Shown one piece after another: positions 53,947 through 62,495 of a DNA stretch of 64,000 bases (its first letter is position 1; every line of letters begins with the position of its first letter). The notes under the pieces are model-generated. The model was not told the DNA's origin. It saw nothing but the letters and a program-made list of their open reading frames with translations, and did no database searches. The DNA lies in NCBI GenBank assembly GCA_016777225.1, contig JADHRW010000004.1:54470-118469 (forward strand), read 5' to 3'. Made by a program: the position numbers and the translations under genes. This stretch comes from Candidatus Thalassarchaeum sp. (lineage in GTDB: Archaea > Thermoplasmatota > Poseidoniia > Poseidoniales > Thalassarchaeaceae).

Positions 53947-54420
53947 TCAAACTGAAGCTTTAATTGATTTTATTGCCTTTAATGCTTTATTGACGTGTCC
54001 AGTAACCCCGATTTGACTAGTGTGTGAATATACGATATATCCTTCAGGGTTTATTACAAATGTAACTCTTGCATTAAGGAAACCAAAGTTTCTTTTTAAT
54101 TTAAGTAATTTAGCAAGCTCATTACCATCATCGCTCAATAATGGATATTGTAGATTATATCTTTTCTTGAATCTTCTATGCGATGATGTTGAGTCTGAAG
54201 AAACGCCATACAGCAATATTCCTTCTTCCCTGAATAAATCATATCGATCTCTAAACGAGCATGATTGTAATGTACACCCTGGTGATTCATCTTTTGGATA
54301 GAAAAAAATAACCGTCCATTGACCTAAAATATTATTTTTAGTTACAATATTATCTTGTTCATCATGTAAACTAAACTCAGGAAATTTTGAATCAACTAAA
54401 TATTCATGAGCGTCTGCCAT
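53947..54420 (-). CDS. Peroxiredoxin, BCP/PrxQ type
   Basis: 157 residues. The peroxidatic Cys49 in DESPGCTLQSC is followed by resolving Cys54 at the Cx4C spacing of atypical 2-Cys PrxQ. Phe/Tyr-rich strands VIFFYPKD and a C-terminal TSQIGVTGHVNKAL fit. I chose ATG 54420, with GGAGAT 6 bases upstream, five bases after the epimerase-fusion stop. Third gene of the photolyase unit. Confidence 0.88.
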   Translation of the reverse strand: MADAHEYLVDSKFPEFSLHDEQDNIVTKNNILGQWTVIFFYPKDESPGCTLQSCSFRDRYDLFREEGILLYGVSSDSTSSHRRFKKRYNLQYPLLSDDGNELAKLLKLKRNFGFLNARVTFVINPEGYIVYSHTSQIGVTGHVNKALKAIKSIKASV

Positions 54421-54424
54421 CAAA

Positions 54425-55840
54425 CTATCTCCATTTACCCAATGAATCTCTGAGGGCAGATTGAAGATCATTATGTACAAATTCATAACCTGATTCTTGT
54501 AAATTCTTGGGTAATACTCTTTGGCTATCTAAAGTCAACCTTACTCCCATTTCACCAAACATAATCTTCATCATAAATCCTGGGAGAGGGGCAAATGCAG
54601 GTCTTCTCAATACTTTACCTAGAGTTTTAGCAAATTGCTTTTGTCTCACTGGATTAGGTGCAGTAAGATTGTATTCACCAGACGTCCCTTCACTCATCAT
54701 TAGATGATACATTGAATATATCTGATCATCCATTGAAATCCAAGACATCCATTGTTTTCCATTACCTATTGGGCCTCCTGCCCCCATTTTTGCAGGCAAT
54801 AGCATCTTGCCGAGTGCTCCTCCAACTGCAGAAATTACTATTCCAGTTCTAAGAGAGATAGTTCTAATCCCTACTTCTTTGGCAGGGGCTGCACTATTTT
54901 CCCATTCACTACAAACATCAGTCAGGAAATATCCTTGCTTTCCACGACTACTACTTTCGTCTAATTCTTCATCACCACGGTTTCCATAGAACCCAATTGC
55001 ACTTGCCAACATGAATAAATCAGGCTTATTATCGAGATTTGCTAATGTTTTGCTTAATAATTGAGAACTATTAACTCTACTATCTCTGATAGCAGCCTTT
55101 CTTTTCTTGCTCCATCTCTTGTCACCAATTCCTACCCCTCCAAGATGAATTACTACATCGAATCCCTCTAATTCTTTGGAATCTATTTCACCTTTACTAG
55201 GGTTCCAAGTAATTTCATTTTTGTTAGGATCAGATTCTCTTCTTACCAGTCTCCATACTTCATGATCACCAGTGTCTAAGAATGCGACTAATTGAGTACC
55301 GATTAATCCAGAAGATCCAGCAATTAAAATTTTCTTTCTTGGCATATGAAGAAACTTAGCATGATTATCTAAATCTCGCTGGAGACGAAATTCTCTAGCT
55401 CTAAACATTGAAGAAATACGTCCAGTAACTAAAGCTCCTCCAAGTATTTTGTCGACTAACATTCCAAGTGGTCCAAATGGTACACTATACGTTACATCAT
55501 CAACTACTGTGGTTACTCCATTTTCTTCTTTTAAGTAATGATCATGATCCCATTTCCAAAATGGTCCTTTTACCATTGTATCAGCAAAGTAATTTGGTTT
55601 GTCATATTGAGTGTGTTCTGCAATCCATGTTAGATTAATGAAAGGAGCTCCTGGTGCTGGAAACTTGAATACTCTCTGAGAACCTACTTCTAAAGAGTCA
55701 TCAGCTCTAACTTCTTCAGCTACTTCCCACGGAGGCATTAATCTTCTAAAAGATCCTTCATGTTCAAACCAAGCAAAAGTGGTATCTATGTCTGCATTAA
55801 CAACTGTCTCATGTTTATAATTAGTCATATTATCATCCAA
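54425..55840 (-). CDS. SRPBCC domain fused to TIGR01777-type NAD(P)-dependent epimerase
   Basis: 471 residues. An SRPBCC/START-like ligand-binding domain (about 1-160; DTTFAWFEHEGSFRRLMPPW) precedes a TIGR01777 epimerase of the YfcH type (about 165-470; ILIAGSSGLIGTQL, SAIGFYGNRGDEELDE, SWISMDDQI). Such fusions occur in bacteria, often beside photolyase genes. The substrate is unknown; a flavin- or pigment-related ligand is speculation. The ATG overlaps the photolyase stop (ATGGATGA); an internal ATG at 55828 is possible. Confidence 0.87.
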   Translation of the reverse strand: MDDNMTNYKHETVVNADIDTTFAWFEHEGSFRRLMPPWEVAEEVRADDSLEVGSQRVFKFPAPGAPFINLTWIAEHTQYDKPNYFADTMVKGPFWKWDHDHYLKEENGVTTVVDDVTYSVPFGPLGMLVDKILGGALVTGRISSMFRAREFRLQRDLDNHAKFLHMPRKKILIAGSSGLIGTQLVAFLDTGDHEVWRLVRRESDPNKNEITWNPSKGEIDSKELEGFDVVIHLGGVGIGDKRWSKKRKAAIRDSRVNSSQLLSKTLANLDNKPDLFMLASAIGFYGNRGDEELDESSSRGKQGYFLTDVCSEWENSAAPAKEVGIRTISLRTGIVISAVGGALGKMLLPAKMGAGGPIGNGKQWMSWISMDDQIYSMYHLMMSEGTSGEYNLTAPNPVRQKQFAKTLGKVLRRPAFAPLPGFMMKIMFGEMGVRLTLDSQRVLPKNLQESGYEFVHNDLQSALRDSLGKWR

Positions 55841-57389
55841 ATTTAGCTAATGTCATTGTTTCTTCTTTTGCATATCTTTCTAGATAATTTTTCAACTTTA
55901 ACTTTCGCATTGCAGATTCAGAAGACATGTATCTGACTTTGCCAAATATTGGTCTTTCCGGTCCCCATGCTCTATCATGACGACCTAATACCCAGAAAAT
56001 ACCTGTGTATGAATTTGGGTCTCTACCATCTAGGGCCCACTTATCATTAATGTAAATCATTCTTTCAGCCGCGGTTTCAGGATCAGGAGACCATTCTAGA
56101 ATTTTTTTGCCCCACAACATTCTCATGTAATTATGCATTTGTCCAGTTCTTACTAGTTCTCTTTGTGCAGCATTCCAGATTTCATCATGAGTCTCTGCTT
56201 GTTCTAACTCATCTAATGTATACAGAAGTCTATCATCATTGATATATTCATTCATTGATATTTTAGCCCAATTAGGTATGGTTTCTATTGTTGCATGGTC
56301 AGGTCTGTTGTAAGCAAAATTAAACCCTAATTCTCTCCACGTAATTATTTGGTCTAAGAAAGAGGATGCAGACTCAGAAGTACCCCACCAACGGCTCCTA
56401 GTTCCTTTACCTGTATCTTCATGATTTAGTGAATCAGGACTCCAATTTTCTTTGAGGAAAACTTTTTCGATTATTTCGAATGATGACATATGTCCAAAGT
56501 GTAACCAAGGAGATAAACCACTTACAGCAGGATTATCTGGATTATTTCTTTCACTACCGTATTTATTTAATTTATAGTTCAAGAATTTTTGCATACGAAT
56601 TCTAGCCTCATCTACACCTCCTTTTGTTGTTCTTACAGCTGGAACTGTATGATCTATTGAGAAATCTGCCATTGCATCGTCTCCAACATCTCCTCCCTCA
56701 GCAACTCTCCACAACCATTCTAGAGGTGTTGATTCAAGCCCAATTTCTTCTTTAATGAATTCTAATTCATCACTACTTAATAATAAATTATCATTGATAT
56801 CAGTCATTGGATTCTTAGATGGTATTGTTTGTAAGGCATCTAGTAAATTTTTCTGTACATACTTTCTGAAAGAATATGCTGTTGTGAATTCCTTTTCTGG
56901 CCATTTCATTGGTATAATTCCATTTGAATCCACAGCATCAACGCGTACATTTAATCTTCTTGCTGCTGCTTTCATTATTTTGTTTGGTGTGTAAGTAGGA
57001 TAATCATCTAATATTACACAAGAAGAATGTTCTGACAATGAAGCTAACATTTTATTTCCTGGTTTTTCTTTAATTTCTACCCAAGGGATGTAAGTTATGT
57101 TATTATCTTGATAATCTCTAGCATTATTCATCATTCCTTGGACCATAAATGATAGGAATCTATCATTAGCAAATTTGTGCGTTATTGATATTGCTTCTAC
57201 TACTAAAATAGGCTTACTGAGAGCCTTAGAAAGAGATATTGCATGCTGTAAAGCAGCATTGTAATGGAACCTTCTACACGAAGTCATCCAGTACAAAATG
57301 AATTTTCCATTTGAGTTCACACCAAAATCATTCATTGTACGTACACGAGAATTTTCGAGATTACTCGATGTAAATAACCCGTGCATCAT
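55833..57389 (-). CDS. phr: Class II CPD photolyase
   Basis: Light-driven repair of cyclobutane pyrimidine dimers. It has 518 residues. The C-terminal FAD domain shows DGRDPNSYTGIFWVLGRHDR, followed by PERPIFGKVRYMS, diagnostic for class II. The N-terminal Rossmann domain contains MTSCRRFHYNAAL and the class II pattern of helix pairs. A good AGGTGA lies 8 bases before the ATG. The enzyme implies exposure to sunlight. First gene of a three-gene unit with the fusion epimerase and peroxiredoxin. Confidence 0.95.
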   Translation of the reverse strand: MMHGLFTSSNLENSRVRTMNDFGVNSNGKFILYWMTSCRRFHYNAALQHAISLSKALSKPILVVEAISITHKFANDRFLSFMVQGMMNNARDYQDNNITYIPWVEIKEKPGNKMLASLSEHSSCVILDDYPTYTPNKIMKAAARRLNVRVDAVDSNGIIPMKWPEKEFTTAYSFRKYVQKNLLDALQTIPSKNPMTDINDNLLLSSDELEFIKEEIGLESTPLEWLWRVAEGGDVGDDAMADFSIDHTVPAVRTTKGGVDEARIRMQKFLNYKLNKYGSERNNPDNPAVSGLSPWLHFGHMSSFEIIEKVFLKENWSPDSLNHEDTGKGTRSRWWGTSESASSFLDQIITWRELGFNFAYNRPDHATIETIPNWAKISMNEYINDDRLLYTLDELEQAETHDEIWNAAQRELVRTGQMHNYMRMLWGKKILEWSPDPETAAERMIYINDKWALDGRDPNSYTGIFWVLGRHDRAWGPERPIFGKVRYMSSESAMRKLKLKNYLERYAKEETMTLAKFG

Positions 57390-57483
57390 AGTCTTTCACC
57401 TATCAACTAGCATATAACCAAGTGTTTTCTTAAAGCGGCAGAAACAAACATCCATTCATAAGGGAGTAAGCCGAGGCGTGCTT

Positions 57484-58101
57484 ATGACTATACAAATTAG
57501 AAAGCCGTTAAACCCTAAGGATATTGATTCGGACGCCCACCTCCCTACGGAGAGTGGTAATTTCAGAATTGCAGTTACTACTGATGATGAAGGATTCGAA
57601 CATTCTTTGTTGTATGTAGAAGGCTTTTCTAACTCAGTAAATCCATTAATAAGAATTCATTCTGAGTGTCTCACAGGAGATGCTTTTGGTTCTCTAAAAT
57701 GTGATTGCGGCGCGCAATTAAAAAAATCAATGGAATTAATCCAGCAAGAAGGAGCTGGCGCAATAGTTTACCTCAGACAGGAAGGTAGAGGAATAGGTCT
57801 TGAATCTAAAATTCAAGCCTATGCATTACAAGATCAAGGATACGATACTCTTGATGCGAATCTTGCTCTTGGTTTACCTGCTGACGCCCGAGATTACAAA
57901 ATAGCAGCTGAGATGTTGAAGAAGAAAGGAGTAACTAAAGTAAGGCTCATGACCAACAATCCATTGAAAGTCCAGGGATTGAGAAATAATGGCATTACAG
58001 TATCAAACAGAATATCACATATTACCGGCCTTTGTGCATCAAATAAAGATTATTTGAACACTAAAAGAATGCGAATGGGTCATCTTTTAGACATTGAGTA
58101 A
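57484..58101 (+). CDS. ribA: GTP cyclohydrolase II
   Basis: First step of riboflavin synthesis. The 205-residue protein has RIHSECLTGDAFGSLKCDCG with zinc ligands C62, C73, C75, then YLRQEGRGIGLESKI with the catalytic Arg and RLMTNNPLKV. It is the stand-alone RibA domain, uncommon in archaea, which usually use other enzymes. ATG 57484 is preferred; GAGG is 7 bases upstream, while GTG 57478 is too close. Divergent from photolyase, an FAD enzyme. Confidence 0.93.
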   Translation: MTIQIRKPLNPKDIDSDAHLPTESGNFRIAVTTDDEGFEHSLLYVEGFSNSVNPLIRIHSECLTGDAFGSLKCDCGAQLKKSMELIQQEGAGAIVYLRQEGRGIGLESKIQAYALQDQGYDTLDANLALGLPADARDYKIAAEMLKKKGVTKVRLMTNNPLKVQGLRNNGITVSNRISHITGLCASNKDYLNTKRMRMGHLLDIE

Positions 58102-58132
58102 GTATTTGAGTAAAACATTGAGAGGTCATGAT

Positions 58133-58609
58133 ATGGTTGTTACAGTAGGGGACACTGCTCCCGATTTTACATTACTAGATAGTAATGATGATGAATTTAA
58201 TTTTTCAGACTTAGATGGTGGATGGAAAGTAGTATTTTTCTATGCTAAAGATGGTTCACCTACCTGTAAGAGAGGTTGTTTAAGTTTCAAAGAGCAATAT
58301 GATTTATTTCGTTCTTTGACTCCTCCTGCTGAGGTAATTGGAATAAGTCAAGACTCAACCTCTGAACATAAAGAATTCAAAGAAGAGTTAGATTTGCCAT
58401 TCCCATTGTTATCTGATCCTGATAGAGCTGTTGCTGATTTGTTTGGTGTACCGATGTACTTAGGGCAATTCCCTGCAAAATCTTCATTTGTCATAGGTCC
58501 TGATAGAGAAGTGCATTATGTGTATGATTGGTTATTCCGACCTAGAAATCATGTAGCTAAAATACTAGCAGCAATGAGTGATGTAACGGAACGGGGAGAT
58601 TTCAAATGA
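58133..58609 (+). CDS. Peroxiredoxin, AhpC/TSA-BCP family
   Basis: 158 residues with peroxidatic Cys45 in DGSPTCKRGC and a second Cys49 at Cx3C spacing, one residue shorter than usual PrxQ. VVFFYAKDGSPT and LPFPLLSDPDRAV are family strands. ATG 58133 has GAGGT 6 bases ahead. It is distinct from the peroxiredoxin at 53947 and follows ribA by 31 bases. Its stop overlaps the TrmB gene start (ATGA). Confidence 0.85.
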   Translation: MVVTVGDTAPDFTLLDSNDDEFNFSDLDGGWKVVFFYAKDGSPTCKRGCLSFKEQYDLFRSLTPPAEVIGISQDSTSEHKEFKEELDLPFPLLSDPDRAVADLFGVPMYLGQFPAKSSFVIGPDREVHYVYDWLFRPRNHVAKILAAMSDVTERGDFK

Positions 58610-59976
58610 GCTGGGAAACTATTCTTAGTGATGCAGGCCTCAATGACAGAGAAATTAGAGCAGTGATTATTCTTTCATCGAAATCAAATCTAAAGGCAAG
58701 TGAACTAGCCAAAGAGTTAGAAACGACTCGTCTTGATGCTTATAATTCTTTAGAGAAGTTACAGGCAATAGGTCTAGTAAAAACTACAGCAGATAGGCCA
58801 ATGCGTTTCTCTTGCCCTCCAATTGGAGAAGCTGTTGAGCACCTTATTGGTATTAGAAAACTACAACTCCAGAGGATTGAACAGGCTTATGAAGAAGTCA
58901 AAATAAATCCAAATGCTCTAAAATTTTCTAATGAAGAAGAAGAAAGTACTCACCTTAATCCTAAATTCGCAGTGTTAAAAGAACGGACTCATATCATGAA
59001 AAGAATAGAAAAGATGGCAGATGATTCAAATGAAAATCTGATTTTATTACTAGGTAAATTCGGTATTTTACATCTTTGTCGAAGTCCTGCAATTACTGCG
59101 GTGAATAATGCAGCAAGTCGTGGAATTAAAATCCGAGTTATTGGACAATTAGATCGTCGAACATTACGTTTCTACGGAGAATTAGATGATTCTATAGAAG
59201 TCAGACATACTGAAAACCTTGAGGCTCAAGGTGCTTTAATGGATGATTTAGAGACCATTCAATACCTAAATATGGAAGAAAATCCGGTGGGCCGTGGTAA
59301 AGAAGATGCAGCTTTGGTCATAGAGTCTCCAGATTTCTCAAGTTCTTGGGCTAATTTAGTCGAGTCAATATGGCTTGAAGGAATACCTATTGATTCTGCT
59401 TCAAAAAGATTTACTGAAAATAGAATCGTCGATCCTTTGAAACTTACTTTTGAAAGCGGTTCATTTTTAGAAAGAATCAGAGAAATTCTAGATGTAGGTG
59501 ACGATTTACCTACTGAAGACACTCCTTTTGATCCTGAATCTATACTTACTGCAGGAATGGAAATTAATCAAGCTAGGAAGAAATTAGAAACTGGCGGAGT
59601 ACAGAGTCTTGCTGCCTTTGGAATAGATCTTGAGACGTTATTGAGACAAGTTGGAATTAGAATAGGAGAAGAATTATCTTTTTCAATGAAGGACATTAAG
59701 GGAGATGTAGAATATCTTAATGAAATGATGGACTGGTGGGAATACTCAGGATTGGGTAAATTGAATTATGATATAGACCCTGTATTCCATATTGAAGTCA
59801 AATTAGAGCAAAAGAATTCGAAAGATCAACTTCCACTTTGGGCATTAGATGATGGTATTATAGAGGGCGCCATATCATCTAGGTATGAAGAAAGGGACAG
59901 CATTAAAATCAACAGAATACTTGGTGATAAGGACGTAGATTACCATAGTCGTTATGAGATAATAATGAATACATAG
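58606..59976 (+). CDS. TrmB-family transcriptional regulator
   Basis: 456 residues. The winged helix-turn-helix (about 5-75) contains LNDREIRAVIIL, KASELAKELETTRLDAYNSL and IGLVKTTADRP. A long C-terminal sensor region, partly like the TrmB sugar-sensing domain, follows. It overlaps the peroxiredoxin gene by 4 bases, so it is likely co-expressed and may regulate this stress cluster. The ligand is unknown. Confidence 0.78.
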   Translation: MSWETILSDAGLNDREIRAVIILSSKSNLKASELAKELETTRLDAYNSLEKLQAIGLVKTTADRPMRFSCPPIGEAVEHLIGIRKLQLQRIEQAYEEVKINPNALKFSNEEEESTHLNPKFAVLKERTHIMKRIEKMADDSNENLILLLGKFGILHLCRSPAITAVNNAASRGIKIRVIGQLDRRTLRFYGELDDSIEVRHTENLEAQGALMDDLETIQYLNMEENPVGRGKEDAALVIESPDFSSSWANLVESIWLEGIPIDSASKRFTENRIVDPLKLTFESGSFLERIREILDVGDDLPTEDTPFDPESILTAGMEINQARKKLETGGVQSLAAFGIDLETLLRQVGIRIGEELSFSMKDIKGDVEYLNEMMDWWEYSGLGKLNYDIDPVFHIEVKLEQKNSKDQLPLWALDDGIIEGAISSRYEERDSIKINRILGDKDVDYHSRYEIIMNT

Positions 59977-60012
59977 CCTCAATCTCAACTAAAAAATAGT
60001 TAGATTACTGTT

Positions 60013-60093
60013 ATGGTTTCATACGACCCATTATATGAGTCAATCCTTAGAATAGGCTATGAGGTTACTGACATTCTTGTTTTTCATGCGTGA
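60013..60093 (+). other. Out-of-frame segment resembling the missing UbiB N-terminus
   Basis: Short frame of 26 codons beginning MVSYDPLYESILRIGYEV and ending at a TGA inside the next gene. Its sequence is coherent with a protein start, and removing one T of the T5 run at 60080-60084 joins it in frame to the UbiB kinase at its Met in MREILKKK. Alternatively, it is an upstream peptide. Confidence 0.5.
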
Positions 60094-61303
60094 AATCTTG
60101 AAAAAGAAGCCTGCTGATTTAGATTGGATTCAGAAGCAAGGTTTGCTATCTGTTAAATTAGCACAGATTTTTGCTCTCAGATCCGACCTAATTGGTGTAG
60201 AGAAGTGCAGACAATTACAACAATTGTATCAGCATGCTGCAAGCATACCTTCTGAAGATGTGTTCTCAAATTTAGAATTGCGTGCACCTACAGGTTTTTT
60301 TGATGCATTCGAAAAAATCGAAAAAACTCCTTTAGCTGCAGCATCTGTTGGACAGGTCCATCGAGCCAAATTAAAAACAGGCGAAGACGTAGTTGTTAAA
60401 ATCATCAAGAACCAAAATTCTAAGACATTTAGAAGAGATGTTGAAAGAATGAGACGATGGCTACGGATATTCTTATTCTTTAATAGAAAACTTCGTAGAG
60501 TTGGTAATCCAGTAGCTCTATTGAATCATGTTGCTGATTATACAACAAGAGAACTCGATTTACGTAATGAAATTAAGGGTGCTGAAGAATTAGATGAAAT
60601 TAAAAATGAAATTTCTAAGAATTTCTCAATGGAGATGTTAAGATTCCCTAAATATTGGTCTGAGCTATCAAATCAAGATGTCTTAGTCTCAGAATATATT
60701 GAAGGTAAATCTCTTGAAGAGGGTATTGAAGAAAAATCTCTTAGTTGGGATACATTATTACAATTATTCAGAATTCATGGTGCTTATCTTTTTGGAATTG
60801 GAACATTTCATGGAGATTTGCATCCAGGGAATTGTATTATCGATAATGACGGTAAATTTGTTTTCATCGATAATGGAGCAATATGTCACGCCCCTTCAAA
60901 AGTTAATTTATCATTATTTCAATTCTTTGAACAGTTATCTGCAAATAATTTTCAAGAAGCATTTGATTCCTTATTAGGTCTCTCCGACTCTCCTTTAACT
61001 TCAAATAACCTGGATGCTTATTATAAAAAAATGAATGAGATTTATGAAGGATTTGAACATCAAACAGTAGGTGAAAAAAGTTTGACAAGAATTATGATGC
61101 AAACAGTCCAAGCCGCTGTTGAGAAAGCAGGTGCAGATTTTGGTGAAGAAGCGTTCCCTATTATTCGTGCACTTATGTATTTAGATGGCTTAGTTCTTAG
61201 AACGCACCCCGATGTTAAATTAATTGAATCAATTGGGCCATATCTTGAAGAATTTAGAATTGGACTTAATTTAGATAAAAAAATAAATCAAATAAAGGTG
61301 TAA
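60059..61303 (+). CDS. ABC1/UbiB (AarF) atypical kinase-like protein
   Basis: 414 residues. Ala-rich loop PLAAASVGQVHRAKL, VVVKI with the Lys, catalytic FHGDLHPGN, and FIDNGAI where UbiB has DFG; the usual KxGQ is KLAQ. The family supports lipid or quinone biosynthesis. The N-terminus is likely disturbed: an upstream out-of-frame segment (60013-60093) looks like its true start. It precedes the SDR gene by 3 bases, with a good AGGTG between, so they form a unit. Confidence 0.82.
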   Translation: MRLLTFLFFMREILKKKPADLDWIQKQGLLSVKLAQIFALRSDLIGVEKCRQLQQLYQHAASIPSEDVFSNLELRAPTGFFDAFEKIEKTPLAAASVGQVHRAKLKTGEDVVVKIIKNQNSKTFRRDVERMRRWLRIFLFFNRKLRRVGNPVALLNHVADYTTRELDLRNEIKGAEELDEIKNEISKNFSMEMLRFPKYWSELSNQDVLVSEYIEGKSLEEGIEEKSLSWDTLLQLFRIHGAYLFGIGTFHGDLHPGNCIIDNDGKFVFIDNGAICHAPSKVNLSLFQFFEQLSANNFQEAFDSLLGLSDSPLTSNNLDAYYKKMNEIYEGFEHQTVGEKSLTRIMMQTVQAAVEKAGADFGEEAFPIIRALMYLDGLVLRTHPDVKLIESIGPYLEEFRIGLNLDKKINQIKV

Positions 61304-61306
61304 AAA

Positions 61307-62047
61307 ATGTCAGAAGTAGAACAAAAAGTAGTATGGGTCGTAGGTGGCTCTGGAGGAATAGGGTCAAACATTGCTAGACGTATGTCGGATAATGGTTGGA
61401 AAGTAATTATTAGTGCAAGAAATCTTGAAAAATTACAAGAAGTTTCACAATATGGATCAATAGAAACACTAGTAGTGGATGCAACAGATGCCGATGACGT
61501 TCAGGCTAAAGCAGTAGAAATTAGTAAGATCTATGGGTCATTAGATGCAGTAGTTAATTCAGTTGGTTCAATCTTTCTTCGCCCTCTACATGCAACTAGC
61601 TCAGAACAATTTTCAGAAACTATTAATCAGAATTTAATGACATCTTTCAATATAATTCGTGCCACTGCGAAGATAATGATGAGAGGTAATGGTGGAAGAA
61701 TAATACTATTTTCGTCAGCAGCAGCATCATTAGGAATGCCAAATCATGCAGCTATCTCAGCAGCTAAAGCTGGAGTTGAAGGTCTGGCTCGTGCAGCAGC
61801 TGCAGATTATGCTAAGAGAGGAATTCGTGTGAATGTAATTTCTCCAGGTTTAGTCGATACGCCGTTATCTGCTCATTTATTATCAAATGAACAAAGTCGA
61901 GCAGTCAGTGAAGCAATGCATCCTGTTGGAAGTATAGGAAATGCAGATGATATTGCCTCTGTTGCTGAATGGCTAATCAAAGATGCACCTGATTGGATGA
62001 CCGGAGACATAATTCCAGTTGATGGTGGATTAACTAACCTGAAATGA
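61307..62047 (+). CDS. Short-chain dehydrogenase/reductase lacking the catalytic Tyr
   Basis: 246 residues with Rossmann motif GGSGGIGS (13-20) and the serine region FSSAAAS. The YxxxK motif is altered: I150-x3-K154 (HAAISAAKAG), so the usual catalytic Tyr is absent. PGLVDTPL and GDIIPVDGGL complete the fold. It may be a divergent reductase or a binding protein. It follows the UbiB-family gene directly. Confidence 0.82.
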   Translation: MSEVEQKVVWVVGGSGGIGSNIARRMSDNGWKVIISARNLEKLQEVSQYGSIETLVVDATDADDVQAKAVEISKIYGSLDAVVNSVGSIFLRPLHATSSEQFSETINQNLMTSFNIIRATAKIMMRGNGGRIILFSSAAASLGMPNHAAISAAKAGVEGLARAAAADYAKRGIRVNVISPGLVDTPLSAHLLSNEQSRAVSEAMHPVGSIGNADDIASVAEWLIKDAPDWMTGDIIPVDGGLTNLK

Positions 62048-62108
62048 TTGTAAAATTAATTATTTTATATTACAGACATTAAAATGCTGTAATATAACTT
62101 GAGTAACT

Positions 62109-62495
62109 ATGAATTTACCATTAGAAGATGGCCTGTGGCATCGAATAATTAAGACAACTAAACTAAAAGTCGGTCAAAAAAAGATGCGTCAAATAGGCCT
62201 TCGTAGTATAATGATTGTAAGAGAAGAATCGCAAATTTTTGCAACAGACGCTCTCTGTAGACATATGGCTTGGCCATTGGCTTATGGGGGGAAAATCAAA
62301 GATGATTGCATAACTTGTCCATTACATCAAACAAGATACGATCTAAAAAATGGTGAGATAAAAGAATGGTCTCCATTCCCTCTTTTCCCATTATATGGAC
62401 GAATTGTTGGCTCCCTAAGGAGGCCGAGCCCTCTCGTCGTCCACGAGACGAGAGAGCTCGACGGTTGGGTCGAAGTCCGATTATCTACGGCGTGA
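62109..62495 (+). CDS. Rieske [2Fe-2S] domain protein
   Basis: 128 residues. Cluster ligands C50-x-H52 and C70-x2-H73 (CRHMAWPL and CPLHQTRYDL). A stand-alone ferredoxin-like Rieske protein, probably an electron donor. The last 30 codons are markedly richer in G and C than the rest and contain an inverted repeat. The stop overlaps the convergent fasciclin gene by 15 bases. Confidence 0.87.
   Translation: MNLPLEDGLWHRIIKTTKLKVGQKKMRQIGLRSIMIVREESQIFATDALCRHMAWPLAYGGKIKDDCITCPLHQTRYDLKNGEIKEWSPFPLFPLYGRIVGSLRRPSPLVVHETRELDGWVEVRLSTA
62431..62454. terminator. Inverted repeat at the 3' end of the Rieske gene
   Basis: CTCTCGTC at 62431-62438 and GACGAGAG at 62447-62454 form a perfect 8-base stem with an 8-base loop. 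It lies inside the Rieske coding sequence, about 40 bases before its stop, and beyond the stop of the convergent gene. It could end the minus-strand transcript. Confidence 0.35.
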
